A DNA stretch of 64,000 nt, taken from assembly GCF_003572205.1 (NCBI RefSeq), contig NZ_QXNY01000003.1, forward strand, positions 62,001-126,000, read 5' to 3'. The DNA comes from Algihabitans albus. GTDB taxonomy: Bacteria > Pseudomonadota > Alphaproteobacteria > Kiloniellales > DSM-21159. Positions 36,139 through 45,322 of this stretch are shown piece by piece (the stretch's first letter is position 1; each line of letters begins with the position of its first letter). The notes below the pieces were generated by a model. The model had not been told where the DNA came from and searched no databases. It saw only the letters and a program-made list of their open reading frames with translations. Made by a program: the position numbers and the translations under genes.

Positions 36139-36984
36139 ATGGCTGGATTGACCGCCGTCGCGACGGCGCTTCGTTCTCCGCGCGGGGCCGTTTCCGCCTC
36201 GGTCTTGCTGCTGGTGATCGCCTGTGCGCTCTTTGCGCCGCTGATCGCGCCCTACGCCTACGACATCCAGAACCTGCCGGGCTCCAACAGCGGGCCGAAT
36301 TGGGCGAACTGGATGGGGACGGACGAATTCGGCCGAGATCTGCTCTCGCGCATCGTCTACGGTGCGCGTACGTCACTGACCGTAGCGGTCAGTTCGATTG
36401 GCATTTCCGTCGTCGTGGGCATGACTCTCGGCTCGTTGGCCGGATACTTCGGCGGTGCGTTCGACCGGGCGGTGACGGCCGTGGTGGACCTGACCTGGTC
36501 GTTTCCCGAGATTTTGATCGCATTGATCCTGATCGCCATCATCGGTCCCGGCCTGCAAAGCACGATGGTTGCCATCAGCATCGCCTACTTGGCGCAGTTC
36601 ACCCGACTCACGCGTGCGCAGATCATGGCGCTGAAGAACGAGACCTATGTCGAGGCAACCGCCAGTCTGGGAGCCGGTCATGCACACATCATCTTCCGCC
36701 ACCTTCTGCCGAACGCGCTGACACCGGTCATCGTGGCCGGCATGCTGGCGACCGGTGACGCCATCATCCTCGAAGCCACGCTCGGCTTCTTCGGTCTGGG
36801 TGCGCAACCACCAACTCCAAGCTGGGGCGCGATGATGTCGAGTGGAACGGCGCAGATCTTCATCGCGCCCTGGATCATCATCTTCCCCGGCTTGGCCATC
36901 GCCATCACCGTGATAGCAATCAACCTCTTCGGCGATGCGCTGATTGAAGCGATGGATATCCGGAGCCGGCTTAGGAGCAATTGA
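36139..36984 (+). CDS. DppC-type ABC transporter permease
   Basis: 281 residues. The hallmark MGTDEFGRDLLSRIVYGART is present (read in part as GTDEFGRDLLSRIVYGAR), and so is the coupling loop NETYVEATASLGAGHAHIIF. FGDALIEAMDIRSRLR closes the chain. I chose ATG 36139, one base beyond the DppB stop, over the in-frame GTG at 36121, which lies inside the previous gene. It pairs with the upstream DppB-type permease. The following ATPase gene begins at 36986, only a base after this stop. Confidence 0.94.
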   Translation: MAGLTAVATALRSPRGAVSASVLLLVIACALFAPLIAPYAYDIQNLPGSNSGPNWANWMGTDEFGRDLLSRIVYGARTSLTVAVSSIGISVVVGMTLGSLAGYFGGAFDRAVTAVVDLTWSFPEILIALILIAIIGPGLQSTMVAISIAYLAQFTRLTRAQIMALKNETYVEATASLGAGHAHIIFRHLLPNALTPVIVAGMLATGDAIILEATLGFFGLGAQPPTPSWGAMMSSGTAQIFIAPWIIIFPGLAIAITVIAINLFGDALIEAMDIRSRLRSN

Positions 36985-36985
36985 G

Positions 36986-37936
36986 ATGCCGCTACTCTCA
37001 GTGCACGAAGTTTCGGTCTCCATTGGCGAACTCGACCCGATCGAGGGCGTATCCTTCGATATCGACAAAGGCGAAATCCTGGGTCTCGTCGGGGAGTCCG
37101 GCTCCGGGAAGTCCTTGACGGCAATGTCCGTCATGGGGCTCTTGCCCCGTATAGGTGGCACGATCGTCAAGGGGTCGATCGTCTTCGACGGAACCCAACT
37201 CGTCGGCCTGCGCGAAGCCGACCTTCGGCGTCTGCGCGGCCGCCGTATCGCTCTGATCAGCCAGAACCCGATGACCTCGCTCGACCCCATCATCCGAATC
37301 GGGGCGCAGATCGACCAGGTGTCCACACTCCATCTGGGTCTCGATGCCCCAGCAGCGAAAGCGCGCAGCATCGATCTGATCAGCCAGTTGCGGATCCCGG
37401 AGCCGGAGGCGATTCATGGCGCCTATCCCCATCAGCTTTCGGGCGGCATGAAGCAAAGAATTGTCATAGCCATGGCGCTGGCCGCCGGACCCGATCTGAT
37501 TATCGCCGATGAGCCGACAACCGCGCTCGACGTGACCATTCAAGCCCAGATCATCCAGATCATGGTCGAACTGGTGCGCGACCGAGGGCTGGCGCTGCTG
37601 TTGATCACCCACGACATGGGTGTCGTGGCGCAGGCTTGCGACCGGGTTGTCGTGCTCTACGCCGGCCGTGTCGCCGAGACGAATACGGTCGATGCGATCT
37701 TCACCGATCCCAAACACCCCTATACCCGCGAGCTGATCGGCTGCATTCCTCGGCAAGGACAGGCGTCCGGCAGTCTCAAGGGCATCCACGGTGCCGTTCC
37801 AAGCATTCTCGACTATCCGGCGGGCTGCCGCTTCAACCCGCGTTGCCTACTGGCAGAAGACCTTTGCCGCACGGCGGTTCCACCGCTGGAACGGAAGACA
37901 TCAGGTCTTGCCGCCTGCCACCTGAGCGAGGCTTGA
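36986..37936 (+). CDS. OppD/DppD-type ABC transporter ATPase
   Basis: 316 residues. Walker A is GLVGESGSGKSLTAMSVMG, the signature is HQLSGGMKQRIVIAMALA, and Walker B is [19 protein letters not shown]. The H-loop is [17 protein letters not shown]. The C-terminal oligopeptide/dipeptide extension contains the Cys-rich region AGCRFNPRCLLAEDLCRTA, where DppD/OppF proteins hold an [Fe-S]-type cluster. It pairs with the next ATPase to drive import. ATG 36986 has TAGGAG upstream. Confidence 0.94.
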   Translation: MPLLSVHEVSVSIGELDPIEGVSFDIDKGEILGLVGESGSGKSLTAMSVMGLLPRIGGTIVKGSIVFDGTQLVGLREADLRRLRGRRIALISQNPMTSLDPIIRIGAQIDQVSTLHLGLDAPAAKARSIDLISQLRIPEPEAIHGAYPHQLSGGMKQRIVIAMALAAGPDLIIADEPTTALDVTIQAQIIQIMVELVRDRGLALLLITHDMGVVAQACDRVVVLYAGRVAETNTVDAIFTDPKHPYTRELIGCIPRQGQASGSLKGIHGAVPSILDYPAGCRFNPRCLLAEDLCRTAVPPLERKTSGLAACHLSEA

Positions 37937-37940
37937 TCCG

Positions 37941-38933
37941 ATGGAAACTGCCGCCGATAGTCTCGCAACCACCGACAGTCTCGTAACCATCGACAGGCTG
38001 GTGCGCGAGTTCTCCTCCGGAGGCGGATTGATGAAGCCTCGGCGGACCATGCGGGCGGTGAACGATGTCTCGCTCGAGGTGCCGCGCGGGCAGGTCACGG
38101 GCGTGGTCGGAGAGTCCGGGTGCGGCAAGTCCACCCTGGCCAGACTGGTGCTGCGTCTGATCGATGCGACCAGCGGTACGATCACGTTCGACGGCATCGA
38201 CATCGCCACCCAGTCACCGGCAGCAATGCGCAAGCTGCGGCGGCGGATGCAAATGGTGTTTCAGGACCCCTACTCCGCCATCGATCCGCGCTACAGCATT
38301 CGCCGCGCGCTACTGGAACCGTTTCAGGTACAGGGCGTCCAGCAGAGTGCCGCCGAGGCGGATCGGGCCGTCGAGGAACTGATCTCCATGGTCGGTCTCA
38401 GCCCGCGCATGGTCGCAAGCTTTCCGCATCAATTGTCGGGCGGGCAGAAGCAACGGGTGGGGATCGCCCGGGCACTGGCGCTCCGGCCATCGTTCCTCGT
38501 ACTCGACGAACCGACGGCCTCGCTAGACGTCTCGATCCAGGCACAGATCATCGACTTGCTCGAGGCGCTGAAGGAAAATCTCGGTCTCACCTATCTCTTT
38601 ATCAGCCATGATCTGAGCCTGGTCCGGTACTTCTGCGACCGAGTCGTCGTCATGTATCTCGGCCGGGTCATGGAGATTTTGCCAGGAGCGACAGCGATAC
38701 CGCGGCATCACTACGCGCGTGCTCTGCTCGACAGCAACTTCGAGCCTGACCCGGCACGACGCAAGGTGATCACCATGCTTAGCGGGGAAATTCCCAGCCC
38801 CTTCGCTGTCATCCCGGGCTGCGCCTTTGCTCCACGCTGCCCGGCGGCGACCGACCTCTGCCGAAACCATCGGCCGCCTTTGACCGACATCGGCGGTGGA
38901 CACCAGATTTCCTGCCATCATCCGATCGACTGA
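37941..38933 (+). CDS. OppF/DppF-type ABC transporter ATPase
   Basis: 330 residues. It has Walker [20 protein letters not shown], the Q-loop MVFQDPYSAIDPRYSI, the signature HQLSGGQKQRVGIARALA and Walker [19 protein letters not shown]. The tail contains the Cys-rich GCAFAPRCPAATDLCR. It is the second ATPase of the importer and starts 5 bp after the first. A short N-terminal extension (METAADSLATTDSLVT) is not conserved. It ends 9 bp before the MlrC-type gene, so all six genes are probably one transcript. Confidence 0.94.
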   Translation: METAADSLATTDSLVTIDRLVREFSSGGGLMKPRRTMRAVNDVSLEVPRGQVTGVVGESGCGKSTLARLVLRLIDATSGTITFDGIDIATQSPAAMRKLRRRMQMVFQDPYSAIDPRYSIRRALLEPFQVQGVQQSAAEADRAVEELISMVGLSPRMVASFPHQLSGGQKQRVGIARALALRPSFLVLDEPTASLDVSIQAQIIDLLEALKENLGLTYLFISHDLSLVRYFCDRVVVMYLGRVMEILPGATAIPRHHYARALLDSNFEPDPARRKVITMLSGEIPSPFAVIPGCAFAPRCPAATDLCRNHRPPLTDIGGGHQISCHHPID

Positions 38934-38941
38934 GCAGACCC

Positions 38942-40417
38942 ATGTCCTTCCGTGTGCTCACGGCCGAGATATCGCATGAGACCAACACTTTTTCAGTTCG
39001 TCCGACGGATTCTACCGCCTTCGCGGACCGCTACTATCTGCTGGGCGATGAGGCAATTTCCCAGCGCGGGGATGCCAATACCGAACTCGCGGGCTTTCTC
39101 GACGTGGCACGCACCCGCCATTGGCGTGTGATGCATGCCGTCAGTACCTCTGCGCCTCCGGCCGGGCGCGTCACGCGCCGTGCGCTGGTCAAGATCACCG
39201 AGCCGCTGCTGGAGCTCGCCCGCGCGCAGCCGTTCGATGGTATTCTTCTAGCACTGCACGGCGCGATGGTGTCGGAGGAGAGCGAGGATGCGGAAGGCGA
39301 TATTCTGGCTCGGCTCCGTGAGATCGTCGGGTCAGAGATACCGATAGCAATCACTCTCGATCCTCACGCCAATGTGACACGTCGGATGTGCAAACTGGCG
39401 GAGATCGTCCTGTCGTACAAAACCTATCCGCATGTCGACATGCGGGACATCGCAACTCAGGCCGGCGAGATTCTACACTCGGCGATGGCTGGCGAGATTT
39501 CACCCCGGACTCTGCGCGTCCATCGCCCGATGCTCGAGGAAGTGAACGGCGGGCGAACCGATCGCGGCCCGATGATCGAACGGCTAGAGCGCGCACGCGC
39601 CCACGAAACCCATCCCGACGCCTTCGCCGTCAGCATCAATGCCGGCTTCGGCAATGCCGATGTTGCCGAGGTCGGACCTACCGTTCTGGTAACCTATCAG
39701 GGCGATGCCGCACCGCATAAGCGACTGGCCGAGGAGATCGCCGACGACATCTGGACCCGACGCGGCGAGGTTCTGAGCAACTTTCTAAGCGTGGACGAAG
39801 CTGCCGCCGAATGCCGCGCCCATGACGGCGACGGCGGTCCCGTCGTTCTTGCCGACTATTCGGACAATCCCGGTGGCGGCGCCTATGGCGATGCCACCCT
39901 GCTTCTCTCAGCTCTCCTGGAGGCAGGTGCCGAGAATGCCTGTTTCGGGCCAATGGTAGATGGCCAGGCGGTGCGCGACCTGGCCGGCCGAAAGCCAGGC
40001 GAGACGGTCACCATCGCGCTCGGCGGCAGAACCGACCCGCGCTATGGCGGCCCTCCTCTCACGGTCACCGGAACGCTCAGGCTCCTCAGCGACGGCAACT
40101 ATGTGGGCAGCGGGCCGATTCTCCGTGGTCTGAAGCGGAGTTGGGGGCCGACAGCCGTGCTGTCCGTTGCGGGAATCGAGATTCTCATCGTGACCAATGG
40201 GTCTCAGATGCTGGATCTCGAGCAGTTCCGGGCCTTTGGGATCGACCCTCTTGCCAAGGCCACGGTGGCGTTGAAGTCGATGCAGCATTTTCGCGCCGCC
40301 TTCGAACCGATCGCCGCCCGCGTGATCGTCTGCGACAGCGGCGCGCTCTGCACGCCCAATCTGGCTGCCTTGCCCTACCAAAACGTTCCGAGGCCGGTCT
40401 TCCCGCTCGACCGATAG
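38942..40417 (+). CDS. M81-family (MlrC-like) metallopeptidase
   Basis: 491 residues. MlrC is the zinc peptidase that finishes microcystin breakdown; genomic homologues are widespread and mostly have unknown substrates. Recognisable parts are AEISHETNTFSVRPTD, ILLALHGAMVSEESEDAEG, ITLDPHANVTRRM (Asp-x-His) and LSYKTYPHVDMRD, which supply the expected metal ligands. DNPGGGAYGDATLLL and ALGGRTDPRYGGPPL lie in the C-terminal domain. No signal peptide is seen, so it should act in the cytoplasm on material brought in by the importer encoded just upstream (9-bp gap). Probable role: opening or cleaving an unusual peptide or amide. The substrate is unknown. Confidence 0.9.
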   Translation: MSFRVLTAEISHETNTFSVRPTDSTAFADRYYLLGDEAISQRGDANTELAGFLDVARTRHWRVMHAVSTSAPPAGRVTRRALVKITEPLLELARAQPFDGILLALHGAMVSEESEDAEGDILARLREIVGSEIPIAITLDPHANVTRRMCKLAEIVLSYKTYPHVDMRDIATQAGEILHSAMAGEISPRTLRVHRPMLEEVNGGRTDRGPMIERLERARAHETHPDAFAVSINAGFGNADVAEVGPTVLVTYQGDAAPHKRLAEEIADDIWTRRGEVLSNFLSVDEAAAECRAHDGDGGPVVLADYSDNPGGGAYGDATLLLSALLEAGAENACFGPMVDGQAVRDLAGRKPGETVTIALGGRTDPRYGGPPLTVTGTLRLLSDGNYVGSGPILRGLKRSWGPTAVLSVAGIEILIVTNGSQMLDLEQFRAFGIDPLAKATVALKSMQHFRAAFEPIAARVIVCDSGALCTPNLAALPYQNVPRPVFPLDR

Positions 40418-40486
40418 AGCGGAAGGGGTCCGCGAGGCGTGAGTGAGACCGGGAGCGGTCCCGACGTCGCGGCTGAAAACCCAAGC

Positions 40487-42199
40487 TCACTCGGCGCGGC
40501 GCCACTCCTCGACCCACAAGGTGGTGGGGCCCATGTGACCGGTCGGACGCAGCCCCTCCAGCCAAGGCGGCAGGACATAAGGTTGAGCACGCCAATAGAG
40601 CGGCAGAGCCGGCAGATCGGTGGCATAAAGCCGCTGCAGCTCGGCCCAGAGTTCCGCCCGCGCCTCACGGTCGAGCTCCACCTCGATCCGGTCGATCAAC
40701 GCATCCATTTCGGGCGTGCAGTAGCCGGGATAGTTCTGACCGCCCCAGCTGTTCTCCTCCGTCGGGATCTGCTCGCAATGCAGCGTGGTCCGCGGCACAT
40801 TCTCGGGGCTTGAGAACCAGGCGAACATGGCCAGGCCGCTAAAGCGCCGCTGGCTCACGGTCTGACCGAAGAACACCCGCGCCGGCTCATTGCGAATGGT
40901 CAGCTCGACACCGATGTCCTGCAGCTGGCTCTGGATCACCTGCTGTACCAGTTCGCGCGTGCGATCGCCGGCCGTGGTCATGATTTCCAGGCGCAAGGGT
41001 TCGCCCGCCGCGTTGCGCCGAACGCCGCTGCCGCCCTCACGAGTCCAGCCCGCCTCTTCGAGCAAGTCGCCGGCCCGCGCAGGATCGAAGGCGTAGGTCG
41101 GGACAGCTTCGCTATAGACCCAGTCGAGCGGGCTGACATTGCCGTCGGCCACGGGATTGCGGCCCGCGAAGAGCCGCTCGCTGATGGCGTCGCGGTCGAT
41201 GCCATGCAGCAGGGCCTGACGAACACGCCGGTCGGCCAGGATCGGGTTGTCGAGCATCAGATCGATGTGCTCGTACACCAGACCCGGCTTGAAAAGCACG
41301 TTCCAGTCGTCGCCGTGGCGCTGTTCGAAGGCCAAGGCCTGGTCGACGGTCAGACCCATCGCGCCGGGAACCATGTCGATGGCGCCGGACAGCAGGTTCG
41401 CCTCCAGCGCCGGCGTGTTCTCGATCACCCGCACGACGATGCGATCGAAAGCCGGCGGTGCGCCGAACCACGTCTCGTTCGGCTCCAGCGCGACCTCGGC
41501 CCCTGGAGTCATCGAGACGACCTTATAGGGCCCAAAAGCCAAGCCGGGATTGGTCGGATCGCTGTCGAAGGCCGTGCGCGTACGATAGCTTGCCGGGTCC
41601 GACTCGAAAATCGGCCGCTCAATGTGCGCAGGCAGCACCCGAAAATCGGCGGAGGAGCCGTATTCGAAGGTGACGCGGTCGGCATGGAAGGTGAAGGTCT
41701 TGTCGTCGATCACCGTGATGTCGAGGATGCGCCGGTAAAGCTCGAAGTTACTGACACCGGACTGCGGATGCCGGCCGACGTCCCAGGTAAAGAGCACGTC
41801 CTCGGTCGTGACCGGAGTGCCGTCGCCCCAGGTCGCCTCGGGATGGATGCTGTAAGTGACTGCGATCCCCTCGCCGCCGTCCGGCGTCGTCTCCAGAACC
41901 GCAGATCCCGCTTCCAGGCTCGGAACCTCGGTACAGAGGAAGCAGACCACCTCCCAATCGTGATCGTAGTGGGTGAGCGGACGCAGGGTCATGCCCTGCA
42001 GGTAGCTCTTGGCCAGCATCGAATCGATGTTGGGATGCAGCGTCGAAGGGAACTGGGTCACGCCGATGGTCAAGGTCCCCGCCCCACCCGCCGCGCGAGG
42101 CGTGCCGGCCGGCAAGGCGCTTAGGGCAAGGAAGGCGAGAAGGAGACCGCAGCGGCGGAGCAGTCGGCCCGGCGTCAGGGCTGTCGGCTCGCGCCCCAT
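40487..42199 (-). CDS. Peptide-type ABC substrate-binding protein, second of the cluster
   Basis: 570 residues. A signal segment (LLRRCGLLLAFLALSALPAG, cleavage likely near PRAAG) precedes the SBP_bac_5 fold: LTIGVTQFPSTLHPNIDSML, TYSIHPEATWGDGTPVTTED, and NPGLAFGPYKVVSMTPGAEV. Two Cys close together (VVCFLCTEVPSLEAG) are unusual near the start of the mature domain. It lies 4 bp after the OppF-type gene, so it is co-transcribed at the end of the importer operon. A different binding protein opens the same cluster, so two receptors may feed one transporter. ATG 42199 was chosen because the longer frame overlaps the ATPase gene. Confidence 0.9.
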   Translation of the reverse strand: MGREPTALTPGRLLRRCGLLLAFLALSALPAGTPRAAGGAGTLTIGVTQFPSTLHPNIDSMLAKSYLQGMTLRPLTHYDHDWEVVCFLCTEVPSLEAGSAVLETTPDGGEGIAVTYSIHPEATWGDGTPVTTEDVLFTWDVGRHPQSGVSNFELYRRILDITVIDDKTFTFHADRVTFEYGSSADFRVLPAHIERPIFESDPASYRTRTAFDSDPTNPGLAFGPYKVVSMTPGAEVALEPNETWFGAPPAFDRIVVRVIENTPALEANLLSGAIDMVPGAMGLTVDQALAFEQRHGDDWNVLFKPGLVYEHIDLMLDNPILADRRVRQALLHGIDRDAISERLFAGRNPVADGNVSPLDWVYSEAVPTYAFDPARAGDLLEEAGWTREGGSGVRRNAAGEPLRLEIMTTAGDRTRELVQQVIQSQLQDIGVELTIRNEPARVFFGQTVSQRRFSGLAMFAWFSSPENVPRTTLHCEQIPTEENSWGGQNYPGYCTPEMDALIDRIEVELDREARAELWAELQRLYATDLPALPLYWRAQPYVLPPWLEGLRPTGHMGPTTLWVEEWRRAE

Positions 42200-42203
42200 G
42201 CCC

Positions 42204-43310
42204 CTAGGTCTCGTCACGATGGGCGTGCAGAGCGCCACTCTCGTCCGGCGGCGGCAGCCGGCCTTCCTCGGCCGCATGGCAGCGCACCTGGCCGCCGGCT
42301 GCGAAGTCGAGCGTCTTCGGTGTTTCGCTGCGACAGCGGTCCTCCGCGAAAGGGCAGCGCGGATGGAAGTGACAGCCGCTCGGCGGGTGGATCGGGCTGG
42401 GAACCTCGCCAGCCACAGGAATCCGTTGCCGTCCGGTCATCTCCAAGTCGGGGATCGCGTCCAACAGCATGCGCGTGTAGGGATGCTGTGGATTGAAGAA
42501 GACGCGATGTGCCTCGCCCCACTCGACCAAACGGCCCAGGTACATGACCCCGACGTAGTCGGAGATGTGATAGACCACCGCCAAGTCGTGGCTGATGAAG
42601 AGATAGGTCAGCCCCAGATCCTTCTGGAGCTCCTTCATCAGATTGAGGATCTGCGCCTGTACGGAGACGTCGAGCGCCGAGGTCGGCTCGTCGCAAACCA
42701 GGAATTCCGGGTTGGACGCCAGCGCGCGCGCAATGGAGATGCGCTGGCGTTGCCCGCCGGAGAACTCGTGCGGAAACTTCTCGCCGTCACGGGCGGAGAG
42801 ACGAACCTGTTCCAGAAGCTCGCCGACCCGCCGCCGGATCTGACCGTCATCGCTCATGATGCCATGCGCACGGATCGGCTCCGCGATGATGTCGGCGACC
42901 CGCCAGCGCGGATTGAGGCTGGCGAAAGGATCCTGAAAGATCATCTGGAAGCGCTTGCGGACCGGCGCCTGCTGCTTGCGGGTTTTTAGCGAAGCCAGGT
43001 CGACGCCTTCGAAATGTACGGTCCCGCGGGTCGGCTGATAGAGCCCGACCACCAAGCGCGCCACCGTCGACTTGCCGCAGCCGGATTCGCCGACCAGACT
43101 GAAAGTCTTGCCGCGTGGAATATCGAAGGAGACGCCATCAACCGCCTTCAGGATCGAGCGGGGCTCGTTCTCCAGAACGCGATTGAGCCAAGGCGGCGAA
43201 ACGTCGAAGTAGCGAGCCAGGTCCTGCACCTGGAGCAGTGGTTGCTCACCCGCGCCTGACTGGGTCTGAGTCCCAGCCTTTTCCCGGACATCTTCGGCAA
43301 TTTGCGACAT
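42204..43310 (-). CDS. OppF/DppF-type ABC transporter ATPase
   Basis: 368 residues. Walker A is [20 protein letters not shown], the Q-loop [18 protein letters not shown], the signature [18 protein letters not shown] and Walker [20 protein letters not shown]. The Cys-rich end is [20 protein letters not shown] ~25-residue N-terminal extension ([20 protein letters not shown]) and a linker before the nucleotide-binding domain ([20 protein letters not shown]) make it longer than typical. It is the second ATPase of the minus-strand importer, 18 bp after the OppD-type gene. Confidence 0.94.
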   Translation of the reverse strand: MSQIAEDVREKAGTQTQSGAGEQPLLQVQDLARYFDVSPPWLNRVLENEPRSILKAVDGVSFDIPRGKTFSLVGESGCGKSTVARLVVGLYQPTRGTVHFEGVDLASLKTRKQQAPVRKRFQMIFQDPFASLNPRWRVADIIAEPIRAHGIMSDDGQIRRRVGELLEQVRLSARDGEKFPHEFSGGQRQRISIARALASNPEFLVCDEPTSALDVSVQAQILNLMKELQKDLGLTYLFISHDLAVVYHISDYVGVMYLGRLVEWGEAHRVFFNPQHPYTRMLLDAIPDLEMTGRQRIPVAGEVPSPIHPPSGCHFHPRCPFAEDRCRSETPKTLDFAAGGQVRCHAAEEGRLPPPDESGALHAHRDET

Positions 43311-43328
43311 CAGATCCTCCGGCCCACT

Positions 43329-44327
43329 CTATTCGGCCGCTTTCTTCGCGCCTTCGTCGAACAGCCAACAGGCGACTTGGGTGCGGTCCACGGAGATCAG
43401 CTCCGGCCGTTCCACGCGGCAACGGTCGTGGACGTTCGGACAGCGCGGGTTAAAAGCGCAGCCTTGCGGAATTTCGGTCAAACGCGGCATCGACCCCTCG
43501 ATCTGAGTCAGCCGCTCCGTGTCGTGCCCGATCATCGGAATCGAGCCCATCAGGCCGTGGGTGTAGGGGTGTTTGGCGTTCTGTACCACATCGCGGACCG
43601 GACCGATCTCCGCGATTCGACCGGCGTACATCACCGCCACCCGATCCGCCGTTTCGGCGATCACGCCCATGTCGTGGGTGATCAGCATCACGGCCGCCCC
43701 ATGCTCCTTACACATCCGCTTGAGGAGCTTGATGATCTGAGCCTGGATCGATACGTCGAGCGCGGTGGTCGGCTCGTCGGCGATCACCAGCTTCGGGTTG
43801 ACGCAAAGTGCCAAGGCAATGACGACACGCTGGCGCATGCCGCCGGAGAACTGGTGCGGATACTGATCGATGCGGCGTTCCGGGGCCGGAATGCCGACCT
43901 CGGACAGCAAGTCGATGGCCTGCTTGCGCGCCGCATCCTCGGAGATGTTTCGATGCGTCTGGATCGTCTCGACGAGCTGCCGGCCGACCGTGTAGAGCGG
44001 GTTGAGACTGGTCAGCGGATCCTGGAAGACCATGCCGATTTCGCGGCCGCGGATCTGGCGCATCTCTCGGTAGGACAGATTGTCGATCCGCCGCCCCTTC
44101 AGCAGCACCTCACCGGCCGCGATGCGGCCCGGCGGCTCCAACAGCCCGATCACGGCCGAGCCGGTGAGCGACTTGCCGGCGCCGGACTCGCCGACGACAC
44201 CCAGCACCTCGCCCTCCTTGATGTCGAAGGACACACCATTCACGGCCACCAGTGTCCCGCGGCGCGTCGGAAACTCGACCCGCAGGTCACGGACTTCCAG
44301 GAGAGGGGTTCGATCCAAATCCGACAT
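43329..44327 (-). CDS. OppD/DppD-type ABC transporter ATPase
   Basis: 332 residues. Walker [22 protein letters not shown]-loop [18 protein letters not shown], signature [18 protein letters not shown] and Walker [20 protein letters not shown] are all intact. The Cys-rich tail is [19 protein letters not shown]. The true start is ATG 44327, which overlaps the permease stop by one base (TGATG). The same frame stays open through the upstream permease gene to 45230, but that part is the wrong frame of the permease. It provides one of the two ATPases of the minus-strand importer. Confidence 0.94.
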   Translation of the reverse strand: MSDLDRTPLLEVRDLRVEFPTRRGTLVAVNGVSFDIKEGEVLGVVGESGAGKSLTGSAVIGLLEPPGRIAAGEVLLKGRRIDNLSYREMRQIRGREIGMVFQDPLTSLNPLYTVGRQLVETIQTHRNISEDAARKQAIDLLSEVGIPAPERRIDQYPHQFSGGMRQRVVIALALCVNPKLVIADEPTTALDVSIQAQIIKLLKRMCKEHGAAVMLITHDMGVIAETADRVAVMYAGRIAEIGPVRDVVQNAKHPYTHGLMGSIPMIGHDTERLTQIEGSMPRLTEIPQGCAFNPRCPNVHDRCRVERPELISVDRTQVACWLFDEGAKKAAE

Positions 44328-45307
44328 CAGCGCAACTTCGGGTTCAGGGCGTCGCGCAACCAATCGCCCAGTAGGTTGACGGCCAGGACCAGGATGACCA
44401 GCGCCACTCCAGGGAAGATGGTCATCCACCACTCGCCGGAAAAGAGATACTCCTGGCCGATCCGGATCAGCGTACCGAGCGACGGCTCGGACGAGGGAAT
44501 GCCGACGCCGAGAAACGAGAGCGTCGCTTCCGTCAAAACGGCCAGCGCCAGCGAAAGAGTCCCGATCACCAGCACCGGCCCCATGACGTTGGGCAGCACA
44601 TGGCGCACCATGATCAGCGCCGGATGGATGCCGATCACCTTGGCAGCCTGCACGTACTCGCGGTTCTTCTCGACCAGGGTGGAGCCGCGGACCGTGCGGG
44701 CGAAGTTGACCCAGAGAGACGAGGCGATCGCCAGAATCAGTACTGGATAGGTCAACTCCTCGGCGGTGTTGCGCGGCAGCACCGAGCCGACGATGCCGTC
44801 CACCAGCAGCGCGATCAGAATCGCCGGAAAGGTTAACTGAATATCGGCGAAGCGCATGATCACACTGTCGACGCGCCCACCCACGTAGCCGGAAATCAAG
44901 CCCAGGATCGTGCCGATGATGGCCGCCAGCACCACGGAGGCGAAGCCGATCACCAGAGAGGCCTGCATGCCGAACATGATGCCCGACAGCATGTCCCGGC
45001 CCTGATCGTCGGTTCCAAGGGGAAAACTCGCGTCGCCGCCGGAAGACCAGGCCGGCGGCTTGAAGGCGTCCATCAAATTGAGGCTTGCCATGTTGGTGGT
45101 GTCGTGAGGCGCGACCCAGGGAGCGAGGAAAGCCCCCAGGAACAACAGCACCGTTACGGCGAAGGCGACGATCGTGAGCGGCGACCGTTTGAAGGAGTAG
45201 AAAACATCCGAATCGAGAAACCGGTGCCAACCGTCGGCGATCTTGCCGGCAAGGGTGAGCTGCGGTGCTGCACCTGCGCCACCTGGCTCTCGTGCCACTT
45301 CGGCCAT
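44327..45307 (-). CDS. DppC-type ABC transporter permease
   Basis: 326 residues. It has an N-terminal cytoplasmic stretch of about 45 residues, a first helix (LTIVAFAVTVLLFLGAFLAP), then PLGTDDQGRDMLSGIMFGMQ, the family hallmark, and the coupling loop NREYVQAAKVIGIHPALIMV. LGDWLRDALNPKLR closes the chain. It forms the channel with the DppB-type permease 15 bp upstream and is translationally coupled to the ATPase that follows. Confidence 0.94.
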   Translation of the reverse strand: MAEVAREPGGAGAAPQLTLAGKIADGWHRFLDSDVFYSFKRSPLTIVAFAVTVLLFLGAFLAPWVAPHDTTNMASLNLMDAFKPPAWSSGGDASFPLGTDDQGRDMLSGIMFGMQASLVIGFASVVLAAIIGTILGLISGYVGGRVDSVIMRFADIQLTFPAILIALLVDGIVGSVLPRNTAEELTYPVLILAIASSLWVNFARTVRGSTLVEKNREYVQAAKVIGIHPALIMVRHVLPNVMGPVLVIGTLSLALAVLTEATLSFLGVGIPSSEPSLGTLIRIGQEYLFSGEWWMTIFPGVALVILVLAVNLLGDWLRDALNPKLR

Positions 45308-45322
45308 GCCGTTACGCCTCCC

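Noticed and set aside
43329-45230. A single open frame of 633 codons on the minus strand
   Set aside because: Only the last 332 codons (from ATG 44327) are the OppD-type ATPase. The upstream part is the wrong frame of the DppC-type permease gene, not a fusion.
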